Shown piece after piece: positions 18,801 to 26,472 of a stretch of DNA of 64,000 nt. The translations under genes were made by a program, and so were the position numbers. A model generated the notes under the pieces. It was not told where the DNA came from. It did not search any database and worked only from the letters and a program-made list of their open reading frames with translations. The stretch spans positions 310,001 through 374,000 of the forward strand of contig JAWKWL010000002.1 of assembly GCA_041397525.1 (NCBI GenBank), written 5' to 3'. This DNA comes from BOKV01 sp041397525 (GTDB lineage: Bacteria; Pseudomonadota; Alphaproteobacteria; Rhizobiales; Rhizobiaceae). Positions within the stretch are counted from its first letter, which is position 1. Every line of letters begins with the position of its first letter.

Positions 18801-18806
18801 GACTGA
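15804..18806 (+). CDS. Suv3-like DEAD/DExH RNA helicase with long charged C-terminal tail
   Basis: A 1000-residue helicase related to mitochondrial SUV3. Motif I is GPTNTGKTHLAIDRM at about 22-36. The following LIGLPLRLLAREVYER and the DExH-like Walker B VAIDEVQLAAD are diagnostic of this subfamily, as are the motif V/VI segments VATDAIGMGLNLDLDHV and QIAGRAGRH. SUV3 enzymes unwind RNA in degradation complexes; a role in RNA turnover is inferred for the bacterial form. Residues ~830-900 are rich in A, E and P. The last ~100 residues are basic and Gln-, Arg- and Lys-rich, probably an RNA-binding disordered tail. An alternative start is ATG 15816. The 3' end overlaps the S4-domain gene by 20 bases. 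Confidence 0.9.
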   Translation: MISSMAKNPQASGRGVLAVLGPTNTGKTHLAIDRMVAHETGLIGLPLRLLAREVYERVAARVGAGNVALVTGEEKINNTGKARFQVCTVEAMPDETRADFVAIDEVQLAADLERGHVFTDRILNLRGRHETMLLGAATVHRLLQDLLPGISVVTRPRMSMLTWAGQKKITRLPSRSAIVAFSADEVYAIAELIRRQRGGAAVVLGSLSPRTRNAQVELYQSGDVDFLVATDAIGMGLNLDLDHVAFAQDRKFDGYSHRRLTPAEMGQIAGRAGRHVRNGTFGVTGQVHPFEDELVERLETHEFDPVKVLVWRNRDLSFDTLSSLRETLEAASASRMLMKSPPSADLVALENLTRMEDVVQKCTSPTNIRELWEVCQIPDYRRISPGEHAELLRSVFMDLANDRKIDENWFANQVKLTDRTDGDMDALSARIAHIRTWTYLSHRPEWMKDPVHWQELTREIENRLSDALHESLTKRFIDRRTSVLMKRLRENAMLEAEISDSGDVSVEGHHVGQLAGFRFTPDTAATGPDAKAAAGAAAKALAAEIERRAARLHAAPNSDIVLASDGALRWLGDPVAKVTGTTDALRPRIVLLADEQLTGAARDTVQHRLDRWLSHHVATLLKPLVEMSADQTLPGLARGVAFRLVENLGVVDRREIHSEIQSLDQDMRAALRRHGVRFGAYHIFVPALLKPAPAALICLLWGIKQLDTEMAGLAEVPQMSAAGRTSFPVNPEISHDVYKLCGFRVLGEKAVRIDILERLADFIRPALSWKPLSDTPAPDGAVDGRSFIVTPAMLSILGATHQDMELVLKGLGYRAEVLPEADILARLPKRETAAAPATEPAAEVTPAGTADEKPAGEQATATPDEPEVAAKTAEEAEAGETADVKTMTLWRSGRTGNQQHRDRLSKNANSRTPGEARQHGQASRENAGGDHRKGPSRHRDKPKQGKRHGGSQRPDGDRSSQNGRPERIAKPERPLDPDSPFAKLAQLKASLEGRNDGNRD

Positions 18807-19209
18807 AGCCAACAGCGCCGGGCAATCCCAGCGCATCGACAAATGGCTTTGGCATGCACGCGTCGTGAAGTCGCGAACACTGGCACAGAAACTCGTCTCG
18901 TCAGGCAAAGTGCGGGTGAACCGGGAAAAGACCACCAGTGCCAACCATGCCGTTCGGGTGGGCGATGTGCTTACAATAAGCCTCGACAGGGACGTGCTTG
19001 TTCGCGAGATCCTGGGCATCGGCCACTCGCGACGCCCCTTCAGCGAAGCCAGACTGCTTTACCGGGATCTCACGCCACCACAAGAGGGACCCCGGACGGG
19101 AACAGGAGCGAAGGATGCGCCATCTCTGCCGGCCATGCCCGCGCCCGCACAAAGACCCGGAGCGCAAGACCGGCGTGCATTGCGAAAGCTGGCTGGAAAA
19201 TTATTCTAG
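18787..19209 (+). CDS. RNA-binding S4 domain protein (Hsp15-like)
   Basis: A 140-residue protein with an S4 domain at about residues 15-75: RIDKWLWHARVVKSRTLAQK, then GKVRVN and VRVGDVLTI. This is the layout of Hsp15 (HslR), which in E. coli binds stalled 50S subunits carrying nascent tRNA. The C-terminal half is basic and proline-rich without a known domain. It overlaps the helicase gene by 20 bases, so the two are translationally coupled. Pairing of an S4 protein with a Suv3-like helicase and fdxA is common in Rhizobiales and suggests a link to RNA or ribosome handling. Confidence 0.87.
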   Translation: MTETATEANSAGQSQRIDKWLWHARVVKSRTLAQKLVSSGKVRVNREKTTSANHAVRVGDVLTISLDRDVLVREILGIGHSRRPFSEARLLYRDLTPPQEGPRTGTGAKDAPSLPAMPAPAQRPGAQDRRALRKLAGKLF

Positions 19210-19298
19210 AAGCCACAATTTCCAGCACAAAACATCCTTGAAGGGCAGCAACAAAAGCTGTACCCACTGACCGCCAATCCGGATTGGGGAGCCTGCAA

Positions 19299-19640
19299 AT
19301 GACCTACATCGTCAACGACAATTGCATCAAGTGCAAATACATGGATTGCGTTGAGGTTTGCCCGGTCGATTGTTTTTACGAAGGCGAAAACATGCTGGTT
19401 ATCGATCCGGTCGAATGCATCGACTGCGGCGTGTGCGAACCTGAATGCCCCGCCGAGGCAATCAAGCCCGACACCGAACCAGGGCTCGAAAAATGGCTCG
19501 AACTCAATGCGGAATATGCTGCGAAATGGCCAAATATCACCCGCAAGAAGGACGCGCCGGCGGATGCCGAGGAGTTTGACGGGATTGAAGGCAAGTTCGA
19601 GAAATATTTTTCACCCAAGCCCGGCGAAGGCGACGCCTGA
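19299..19640 (+). CDS. fdxA: 7Fe-type ferredoxin FdxA
   Basis: A 113-residue ferredoxin. The first cluster region NCIKCKYMDCVEVCPVDCFY has the spacing of a [3Fe-4S]/[4Fe-4S] ferredoxin, and CIDCGVCEPECPAEAIKPD gives the second cluster. The C-terminal extension of about 50 residues is usual in proteobacterial FdxA. The start MTYIVNDN at 19299 is canonical; an upstream in-frame codon at 19284 is rejected. It acts as a soluble low-potential electron carrier; its partner cannot be told from the context. It precedes carD by a long untranslated gap. Confidence 0.94.
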   Translation: MTYIVNDNCIKCKYMDCVEVCPVDCFYEGENMLVIDPVECIDCGVCEPECPAEAIKPDTEPGLEKWLELNAEYAAKWPNITRKKDAPADAEEFDGIEGKFEKYFSPKPGEGDA

Positions 19641-20108
19641 CCGCCGATAACTGACCTTTGCTCCCCATGAAGCGCGGGCCTGCCGGTTTTTGAGCCGCTG
19701 AAAGCAGACCCTGCTGCACTCCGCCTGTTTACGTTAGTGGACGGTTGTTTGTTCGCGAGTGCGGGAAGAAATTGATTTTTACATAAAAATGCTATATAAG
19801 GCTGGATAACAGTTGAATTTCGCCCGTGGCACGCCCTTTCAGGAAGTGTCCGGCTGAACCAAAGGATAACCGTCCTCCCTTCACGACCATCTCGAATTAC
19901 GGCACAAGCAGTGTCTGTGTCCGCTGGCCAAGTGTTGTGCAACACAAACCAGCCACGGGAGTTGGGTCATCGTGCGGGGTTCTGAACCTGAAATATTCGT
20001 TTCCATTCGCCATTCACGGTAGTGGCGGATCGGGCATCCGGTGCGCCGCGAGAAGCTGTACCGGACAACATTCCCGGAATTGCCGGGCAAACAGGGAGTA
20101 AGCGTAGA
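19641..20108. other. fdxA-carD intergenic region
   Basis: No gene is apparent in these 468 bases. The stretch holds a good sigma-70-like promoter at 19772-19800. That implies an untranslated carD leader of about 300 bases, long enough for post-transcriptional control. I found no recognisable riboswitch and no strong hairpin in it. The carD ribosome-binding site (GGGAG) is about 11 bases before the start. Confidence 0.6.
19772..19800 (+). promoter_or_regulatory. Candidate sigma-70 promoter for carD
   Basis: TTGATT (19772-19777) and TATAAG (19795-19800) are separated by 17 bases in an A/T-rich patch that stands out from the GC-rich surroundings. It lies about 310 bases upstream of carD and in its orientation. 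Confidence 0.55.
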
Positions 20109-20672
20109 ATGGCAACTGCCAAGAAGACGACGCAACGCCACGGTTTCAAGACTGGCGAACATATTGTTTATCCCGCCCACGGTGTAGGCCAGATCACGGC
20201 CATCGAGGAGCAGGATATCGCAGGCCATACTCTCGAGCTTTTCGTGGTCAGCTTCGAACAGGACAAGCTCACCTTGCGCGTTCCGGTTTCCAAGATCGCC
20301 TCAGCGGGAATGCGCAAGCTCGCCGAGCCGGAAACCATCGATAAGGCCCTCAAGACAGTGCAGGGTCGTGCCCGCGTCAAGCGCACCATGTGGAGCCGCC
20401 GCGCCCAGGAATATGAGGCAAAGATCAATTCAGGTGACCTGATCTCGATTTCCGAAGTGGTGCGCGACCTGTTCCGCGCTGACAACCAGCCTGAGCAGTC
20501 TTACAGCGAACGCCAGCTTTACGAAGCTGCGCTGGATCGCATGGCGCGTGAAATCTCATCGGTAAACAAGATTTCCACCACGGAATCGGTGGTTCTGATC
20601 GAAAAGTCCCTTGCAAAGGGACCAAAGCGCGGCGTCAAGGCCGATGATGCAGAACAGGAAGAAGCGGCCTGA
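20109..20672 (+). CDS. carD: CarD-family transcription regulator
   Basis: A 187-residue protein with an N-terminal RNA-polymerase-interacting domain (HIVYPAHGVGQITAIEEQDI, about 17-36) and a helical C-terminal DNA-binding domain containing the WSRRAQEYEAKINSGD segment. CarD stabilises open promoter complexes by binding the RNA polymerase beta lobe and the upstream fork of the bubble, and affects rRNA and housekeeping genes. The start at 20109 (MATAKKTTQRHGF) is the usual one for alphaproteobacteria. The C-terminal ~20 residues are charged (DDAEQEEAA). It ends at its own terminator at 20713-20739, before rpoH. Confidence 0.92.
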   Translation: MATAKKTTQRHGFKTGEHIVYPAHGVGQITAIEEQDIAGHTLELFVVSFEQDKLTLRVPVSKIASAGMRKLAEPETIDKALKTVQGRARVKRTMWSRRAQEYEAKINSGDLISISEVVRDLFRADNQPEQSYSERQLYEAALDRMAREISSVNKISTTESVVLIEKSLAKGPKRGVKADDAEQEEAA

Positions 20673-20712
20673 TCGCAACCCGGTTGGTGCAAGCCCAGTT
20701 TCTTCAAGATTG

Positions 20713-20739
20713 AAAAGCCCGGCCCTGTGTCGGGCTTTT
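20713..20739 (+). terminator. Rho-independent terminator of carD
   Basis: AAAAGCCCG and CGGGCTTTT form a perfect 9-bp stem with a 9-base loop, 40 bases after the carD stop. The 3' arm ends in four T residues followed by CCTG. The symmetric A/T ends would also allow some function on the other strand. Confidence 0.85.
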
Positions 20740-20839
20740 CCTGTTTCAAGTCCCGTTTCAAGAACATTGCCAGGAATCTTGCCGGCAACAAATCCAACCG
20801 CCCCGCTGCTGCGTAACACTCCTCGAAAGGGGAATGGAC

Positions 20840-21727
20840 ATGCAATCAGATCAATATGCTGGCGCAGAGATGATCAAGGCTGCGATTTCGGCTCCCTATC
20901 TCAAGCAGGAGGAAGAGCACGAACTCGCAGTCAAGTGGAGCGAGGGTCGAGACCAGCAGGCGCTCCACATACTCACTACAGCCCATATGCGCCTAGTAAT
21001 ATCCGTCGCTGCAAAATTTCGTCGCTATCGCCTCACGATGAACGACCTGATCCAGGAAGGTCATGTCGGACTTCTGGAAGCGGCAGTCCGCTTTGACCCG
21101 CATCGCGGATTCCGGTTCTCCACCTATGCGACCTGGTGGGTCAGGGCATCCATTCAGGATTACATCTTGCGCAACTGGTCCATTGTCCGCGGTGGCACCA
21201 GCTCCAGCCAGAAGTCGCTGTTCTTCGGCCTTCGCCGCCTCAGGGCACAGATCGAGCGATCAGGCGAACCGGCAAACTCGCATGAATTGTACAAACAGTT
21301 GTCAGAAGCAATTGGAGTATCCATCAACGACGTCGCCCGCATGGATGCGCGCTTGTCCGGGCCGGACACATCGCTCAACATGAATTGTTCCGAAGATGGC
21401 GAGACGGGCTCGCAACGCCAGGATTTCCTTGCCGACGAGGCACCGCTGCCGGACGTAACAGTGGAATCCATGATTGATGGCGAACGTCGCAGGGAATGGC
21501 TTGCCGATGCGATGAAAACCCTCAACAGCCGCGAACGGCGCATTATCCGTTCGAGGCGACTGGCGGATGCAAGGGCGACCCTTGACGAACTCGGTGCAGA
21601 CCTGGGAATCTCAAAGGAGCGCGTTCGCCAGATTGAAAACCGTGCACTCGAAAAACTGCGTGACACGCTGACAGGGATGACGCCGGCTTTCGCCGTTGAT
21701 TCGGACCGTTTCAGCGGTCAGAAATGA
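20840..21727 (+). CDS. rpoH: RNA polymerase sigma-32 type factor RpoH
   Basis: A 295-residue heat-shock-type sigma factor. Region 2 includes HMRLVISVAAKFRRYRLTMN and GFRFSTYATWWVRASIQDYI. The RpoH box between regions 2 and 3 reads QKSLFFGLRRLR, the hallmark that separates RpoH from other group 2-3 sigmas. Region 4 ends with LGISKERVRQIENRALEKL. The start at 20840 has AAGGGG seven bases upstream; ATG 20834 is too close to it. Rhizobiales often have two rpoH genes. Linkage to carD suggests the RpoH2-like copy, but that is a guess. The 3' end overlaps the convergent M48 gene by 17 bases. Confidence 0.93.
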   Translation: MQSDQYAGAEMIKAAISAPYLKQEEEHELAVKWSEGRDQQALHILTTAHMRLVISVAAKFRRYRLTMNDLIQEGHVGLLEAAVRFDPHRGFRFSTYATWWVRASIQDYILRNWSIVRGGTSSSQKSLFFGLRRLRAQIERSGEPANSHELYKQLSEAIGVSINDVARMDARLSGPDTSLNMNCSEDGETGSQRQDFLADEAPLPDVTVESMIDGERRREWLADAMKTLNSRERRIIRSRRLADARATLDELGADLGISKERVRQIENRALEKLRDTLTGMTPAFAVDSDRFSGQK

Positions 21728-23255
21728 TCTTTACCGTCATTCCTGGCGCCGGGTTTTCGCCCGGCGTCAGGCCATTGATAAGACGGAAAAGCTTCAAGGC
21801 ATCATCACCATTTTTCATTTGGGCAAGGAGTGTGCCCAAGTTGTCGCCACTGCCGACCTTGACCAGACGGATGCGCAGTGGCGCAAGCGCTGCCTGTTCG
21901 GCAGACGTCATCTTGCGGAAAGTCGTGGTGATCGCCTGCGAAACCATTGGCAACTGCGTTGCGCCAGCCGGTGCCGCCGTTATGAACCGGTAAACCTGGT
22001 TCTCGATTTGCACTACCGTGATCCGGAAATGCCAGTTCTCGGCTCGCGCCTCGGCAATTCCCATCTGCAATCCGGACGGCGTCTGTGTTTCGACGATGCT
22101 GCTTTCGATCAGGCCGTTTATCCAGCCGCTCATGAGATAATCACTCAGGCTCTGGCGCTTCGCCAGCACTGCAGCATCAAAGCGTGTCGCTATGTCACCC
22201 GGCCCGGAAATGATGATCGCCTTGGGCTGGTTGTCGATACGCGATCCTTCCGGCACGGTGAAGGTGATGCCGAGGCCCACATGCGAAAACACCCTGCCAC
22301 GAACATAACCCTCCTCTGCAGTGTCGCCGAAAAGCAGGCCGTCAATTCCCCTGAGATAGCGCTCGCGCCCCTGATCTCCAATACCGGGCGCGCCGAAGAA
22401 GCGCGCGTGCCGCTTTGCCAGTTCAACGCGCTGTGGTGTGGTCGGATGGCTGGAGAGAAAGGTCACATCATCGAAAGGATCGGAATTTCCGGCCTTGTAT
22501 GCCTGATAGGCCTGCATCGTCTCCAGAAACCGCGATGCCGCATAGGGGTCGAACCCGGCACTCCCGGTCATGCGGATACCGACAGCATCGGCCTGCAATT
22601 CCTGCTCACGGGAAAAATCTGCGAGCTTCAGCTTGTTGGAAGCCAGAGCCACCTTGGCAGCAACGGAATTACCGAGAACTTCATGCACCACCTCCTCGCC
22701 CACCTTGGAGGATGAGAGCTTCTCCTGGCGCAAAATGGCATGGTTGGCCGACACATGCGCCATTTCATGCGCAATGACAGCTGCCAGTTCAGATGAATCA
22801 TTGGCCAGCGCCAACAGCCCCCGGGTGACATACAGATAGCCGCCCGGCAGGGCAAAGGCATTCACCTTCGGCGTGTTGAGAATGGTGATCTTGAATACCC
22901 GTGAAGGATCATCCGATACCGAGATCAGCCGCCCAACGACAAGCGCAACAACCTTTTCTGCTTCCTCATTGTGGTATTCACCGCCATATTTGGCCAACAC
23001 CAGCGGGTGTTCGCGAGCGCCCATGGCTTCCTGCGGATCGTCCGGGCGCACGAAGCTCGACGAAAGCGAGGGCGAGGAATCCGTCATCCCCAGATCGCCG
23101 AGCACACAACCCTGCAACCCGATCAGAAATGCGAGCGAAAAGGTGCGTGCCAGCCACAAACCCCGGCGTGAGCCGCTGATTTTGTGTGCCAGCCTGTCTG
23201 CAATGGCGTTGGTTGCAAACGGTACGGCCAAGAAAGCGTTGTCCTGTTGGCCCAT
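21711..23255 (-). CDS. M48-family metalloprotease (BepA-like), probable lipoprotein
   Basis: A zinc protease with the HEMAH motif (ELAAVIAHEMAHVSANHA), the upstream ALPGGYLYVTRGLL substrate-strand segment, and the third-ligand Glu in SREQELQADAVGIRMTGSAG. This is the layout of periplasmic M48 proteases such as BepA/LoiP, which process or degrade outer-membrane proteins. The C-terminal ~50 residues (KVGSGDNLGTLLAQM ... GMTVKII) look like a LysM-type binding module. The N-terminus has a hydrophobic stretch LAFLIGLQGC that could be a lipobox. The start is uncertain: ATG 23255 gives 514 residues and ATG 23324 gives 537; neither has a clear ribosome-binding site. It converges with rpoH, overlapping by 17 bases. 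Confidence 0.85.
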   Translation of the reverse strand: MGQQDNAFLAVPFATNAIADRLAHKISGSRRGLWLARTFSLAFLIGLQGCVLGDLGMTDSSPSLSSSFVRPDDPQEAMGAREHPLVLAKYGGEYHNEEAEKVVALVVGRLISVSDDPSRVFKITILNTPKVNAFALPGGYLYVTRGLLALANDSSELAAVIAHEMAHVSANHAILRQEKLSSSKVGEEVVHEVLGNSVAAKVALASNKLKLADFSREQELQADAVGIRMTGSAGFDPYAASRFLETMQAYQAYKAGNSDPFDDVTFLSSHPTTPQRVELAKRHARFFGAPGIGDQGRERYLRGIDGLLFGDTAEEGYVRGRVFSHVGLGITFTVPEGSRIDNQPKAIIISGPGDIATRFDAAVLAKRQSLSDYLMSGWINGLIESSIVETQTPSGLQMGIAEARAENWHFRITVVQIENQVYRFITAAPAGATQLPMVSQAITTTFRKMTSAEQAALAPLRIRLVKVGSGDNLGTLLAQMKNGDDALKLFRLINGLTPGENPAPGMTVKIISDR

Positions 23256-23397
23256 TGGGGGCGGTGAAGCAATGCTGCTGATTTGAAATGTGATAGCAGA
23301 TTTTGTGCTACGCAAGTAGATCATTGCCAAGATTGCGGCAAAGTGCGGGCAAAATGTATTTGCGCTCTCTGCACGCGCTTGATCAGTACAGCCGGGT

Positions 23398-24705
23398 TCA
23401 ACCCGGCCGGCCGATCGAATGATAGTTCAATCCCTTGCCGCGGGTTTCTTCTACCGGATAGATATTGCGCAAATCAACGAGCGTATGATCCTTGAGCATT
23501 TGTGCTACCCGTTTGAGGTCAAGCGCCCGGAACTGGTCCCACTCCGTGACGATGACCGCAAGATCACTGCCCTCGATGCAATCATAGGCACTTTCACAAA
23601 AATCCAGATCACTGAAGTGTTTTGCGGCTTCCTTCATGCCTTCGGGGTCATAAGCACGGATACTTGCACCCAGTTCCTGCAAACCCGGTATGATCACCAG
23701 GCTTGGGGCATCGCGCATGTCGTCGGTATTGGGCTTGAATGTCAGACCGAGCACCGAAATGGTCTTTCCCGCCACGCTTCCGCCCGCTGCCTTGACGATA
23801 CGGCCTATCATCGAGCGCTTGCGCTGCTCATTGGCAGCAATCACCGTGTCAACAATGGTGACGGGCGTGCCGCTTTCCTGCGCGGTACGCGACAGCGCCA
23901 GCGTATCCTTGGGAAAACACGACCCGCCATAACCAGGGCCGGTATGCAGGAATTTCGAACCAATCCGGTTGTCGAGCCCGATCCCGCGCGCAACCTGCTG
24001 CACATTCGCCCCGACCGCGTCACAAAGGTCGGATATTTCATTGATGAACCCGATCTTCACCGCAAGAAACGCATTCGCTGCATATTTGATCAGTTCAGCC
24101 GTTCGCCTGTCGGTGATCACCATCGGCGTTTCATTGAGGAACAGCGGCCTGTACAATTCGCGCATGGTCGCAATGGCGCGTTCCGATTCGGCACCAACAA
24201 CGATACGGTCCGGCCGCTTGAAATCACCGATTGCGGCACCTTCGCGCAGGAATTCCGGATTGGACGCGACGTCAAATTCGGCACCGGGATTGACCCGGTT
24301 TATTATGGCCTCGACCTCATCGCCTGTCCCGACGGGAACGGTCGACTTGGTAACAACCACGGTATAATTGCTGATTAGTCCGGCAAGTTCCTCGGCTGCG
24401 GCATAAACGAAAGACAGATCGGCATGTCCGTCGCCGCGACGCGTTGGCGTGCCAACCGCGATAAAGACGACATCGGCATCACGGATGGCTTTGTCGGGCT
24501 CGGTGGCAAAGGCCAGTCGCCCCGCTTTCACATTCGCTGCAACCAGGACATCAAGCCCGGGCTCGTAAATCGGCATCACCCCGTTCCTCAGGGCGTCAAT
24601 CTTGCCGGCATCCTTGTCGATACAGGTGACCTCATGGCCGAAATCGGCAAAACAGGCACCGGAAACAAGACCGACATAGCCGGTACCGATCATGGCAACA
24701 CGCAT
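23398..24705 (-). CDS. UDP-glucose 6-dehydrogenase
   Basis: A 435-residue enzyme that oxidises UDP-glucose to UDP-glucuronate with two NAD+, feeding exopolysaccharide, capsule or glycolipid synthesis. The N-terminal Rossmann motif is MIGTGYVGLVSGACFADFGH. The catalytic Cys is in GPGYGGSCFPKDTLAL, and the conserved lysine follows in AANAFLAVKIGFINE. The C-terminal domain has LGLTFKPNTDDMRDAPS. TTTGGAGTTTGCC places a ribosome-binding site 6-8 bases before ATG 24705. It is equivalent to rhizobial RkpK/Ugd enzymes; no glycosyltransferases are adjacent, so its end product cannot be named. Confidence 0.95.
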   Translation of the reverse strand: MRVAMIGTGYVGLVSGACFADFGHEVTCIDKDAGKIDALRNGVMPIYEPGLDVLVAANVKAGRLAFATEPDKAIRDADVVFIAVGTPTRRGDGHADLSFVYAAAEELAGLISNYTVVVTKSTVPVGTGDEVEAIINRVNPGAEFDVASNPEFLREGAAIGDFKRPDRIVVGAESERAIATMRELYRPLFLNETPMVITDRRTAELIKYAANAFLAVKIGFINEISDLCDAVGANVQQVARGIGLDNRIGSKFLHTGPGYGGSCFPKDTLALSRTAQESGTPVTIVDTVIAANEQRKRSMIGRIVKAAGGSVAGKTISVLGLTFKPNTDDMRDAPSLVIIPGLQELGASIRAYDPEGMKEAAKHFSDLDFCESAYDCIEGSDLAVIVTEWDQFRALDLKRVAQMLKDHTLVDLRNIYPVEETRGKGLNYHSIGRPG

Positions 24706-24891
24706 GGCAAACTCCAAAACATCTGGCCGCGGTGGGATGGCGGCATCGCGGCATCATTGCGCGGTTTCCCCGCAGCATCCCGCCGGCTATCATGCGAGAA
24801 TGTCAGCGGTGAGAAACTTTCACGGTCACTACAGGACCCTGAATATGGGTGCAACCATCTTGTCCGGCCTGCAAAAATCGCAAAATCAGGG

Positions 24892-24920
24892 TTGGCGGAA
24901 TTCCCGCCCTCGGCTATTCA
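24892..24920 (+). promoter_or_regulatory. Sigma-70 type promoter for tRNA-Arg
   Basis: TTGGCG (24892-24897) and TATTCA (24915-24920) are separated by 17 bases. The -10 box ends ten bases before the first base of the tRNA, as expected for a tRNA promoter with a very short leader. Confidence 0.6.
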
Positions 24921-24929
24921 TGGCGCCGT

Positions 24930-25006
24930 GGTCCCGTAGCTCAGCAGGATAGAGCGACGGATTCCTAATCCGTAGGTCACAGGTTCGAATCCTGTCGGGA
25001 TCACCA
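24930..25006 (+). tRNA. tRNA-Arg (anticodon CCT), CCA encoded
   Basis: The full cloverleaf can be drawn. The acceptor stem is GGTCCCG/CGGGATC with one G-U pair, and the D arm is GCTC...GAGC. The anticodon stem ACGGA/TCCGT carries the loop TTCCTAA (anticodon CCT, reading AGG). The T arm is ACAGG-TTCGAAT-CCTGT, with discriminator A and an encoded CCA at 25004-25006. It is followed 12 bases later by the stop of the convergent P450 gene. There is no integrase gene beside it. Confidence 0.96.
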
Positions 25007-25017
25007 CTCAACGGATG

Positions 25018-26403
25018 TCAGCACCTGAATTCTTTGCGCCGCGTTATTTTCATGTGCAACCCACCCTGCGGCTGGGTGGTAAGCTTCTGCACCGGCCACG
25101 GATTGCAGTCGGGCAATATGTCGAACCTGAATCTGGAAAGGATCACTGCGAGCGCAATGACTGCCTCCTGTCGCGCGAAACCCGCACCAATGCAAATTCG
25201 TGGTCCGGCACCAAAGGGAAGATACTGGTAGCGGTCGATTTTTTCCCGGTTCTGTGGCCAGAACCGTTCCGGTTTGAAGGCATCCGGCTGGTCCCAAAGC
25301 GCCCTGTGGCGATGCAGGGTCCAGGGCATGACAAGCAGCGTATCGCCCGGTTCTATCACAAGATCCTCGTATCGGTCAGTTTCGACGGCTTCACGGTTTA
25401 TGGATGGTGCAGGCGGATAAAGCCGTAGCGCTTCCTCGAAGGCTGACAGCGTTTTTGGCAATTTTTCCGCCCAAGTGGCTGGTTCACCGGGCCGATCATC
25501 GAGAAATGCATCGATTTCGGCCTCCACAACATCACGCTCGTTCGGCGCACCTGCCAGAAGATAGATCGTCCAGCCAAGGGCACGCGCTGTGGTCTCATGC
25601 CCGGCACCAATGAAGGTGATGATGTTGTCCTCGATTTCGTCGGTGGTAATCCCCCGTTCACCGCGGGCTTTGAGCAGCAGCGTCAGGAAGTCATCGCGTT
25701 CTTCGCCGCGCTCCAGTGCTGCAAGGCGCATGTCCATCGTTTCCCGCACGATACGCCGGAAGAACTGCATCGCCTTTCGACCCCTGATCCGGGTTATTCT
25801 CGGAACCCAGGCGGGTGCGGCAATCACATCCATCGGATCGACCCTGCCCATGGTTTCGAACAGGGTTTCGATCTCATTGGCAAATGCGTCCGGATCGCCT
25901 GCAATCTCACCAGTGAAAAGCGTCTGCGCCAGGATTTCATAGGTGAGCAGGGTCATGTCCTGCGCCAGTTCGGTCTCCGCCACTGCCTCATAGCGTTTCG
26001 CGAACGCCTCACAGCTTCGCAGCATGATCTCGCCGAAACCGTGAATGTGGCGCGGTGTGAAGATCGGCGCAATTGCCTTGCGGGACCGTCGCCATGTCTC
26101 GCCTTCAGCCGTCAACAATCCGTCGCGCAGGATCGGTCGCAGGATCGCCTGGCGAACCCGCGCCATCCGGTAATTCTTCTGGTTTTCCACCAGCACATGG
26201 CGAATGAGGCCGGGATCATTGGCAATGACTGTGCGCATGCCAAGAAATCTGGTTTTGATCCACCTGTCCTCATATGAGGGTTCGCCCCACAATTCGAGTG
26301 GATTGCGATAAGCCGTCCGGATGATTTCCAGCGCAGAAGGAACTGCACCCCGCGAACGCGGGACAGGTGCTGGCGGGATAAAAGGATCAGGACGCACATT
26401 CAT
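25018..26403 (-). CDS. Cytochrome P450
   Basis: A 461-residue soluble-looking P450 without an N-terminal membrane anchor. The I-helix oxygen-activation motif is GAGHETTARALGW, the K-helix ExxR is EEALRLYPP, and the haem-binding loop is FGAGPRICIGAGFA, with the cysteine ligand in that loop. The overall pattern (long FERFWPQNREKIDRYQYLPFG meander) is of the fatty-acid-hydroxylase-like CYP4/CYP102 type, but a family number cannot be assigned by eye. No ferredoxin or reductase gene adjoins it, so its redox partner is elsewhere. Start ATG 26403 is preferred over a TTG six bases upstream. The substrate is unknown. Confidence 0.9.
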   Translation of the reverse strand: MNVRPDPFIPPAPVPRSRGAVPSALEIIRTAYRNPLELWGEPSYEDRWIKTRFLGMRTVIANDPGLIRHVLVENQKNYRMARVRQAILRPILRDGLLTAEGETWRRSRKAIAPIFTPRHIHGFGEIMLRSCEAFAKRYEAVAETELAQDMTLLTYEILAQTLFTGEIAGDPDAFANEIETLFETMGRVDPMDVIAAPAWVPRITRIRGRKAMQFFRRIVRETMDMRLAALERGEERDDFLTLLLKARGERGITTDEIEDNIITFIGAGHETTARALGWTIYLLAGAPNERDVVEAEIDAFLDDRPGEPATWAEKLPKTLSAFEEALRLYPPAPSINREAVETDRYEDLVIEPGDTLLVMPWTLHRHRALWDQPDAFKPERFWPQNREKIDRYQYLPFGAGPRICIGAGFARQEAVIALAVILSRFRFDILPDCNPWPVQKLTTQPQGGLHMKITRRKEFRC

Positions 26404-26472
26404 CGGCAAGGTGCCTTGTTTGACACCTTCCAGATAGGGGTAGCAGTCAGTCTTGACCAGTATGAAACGGTG

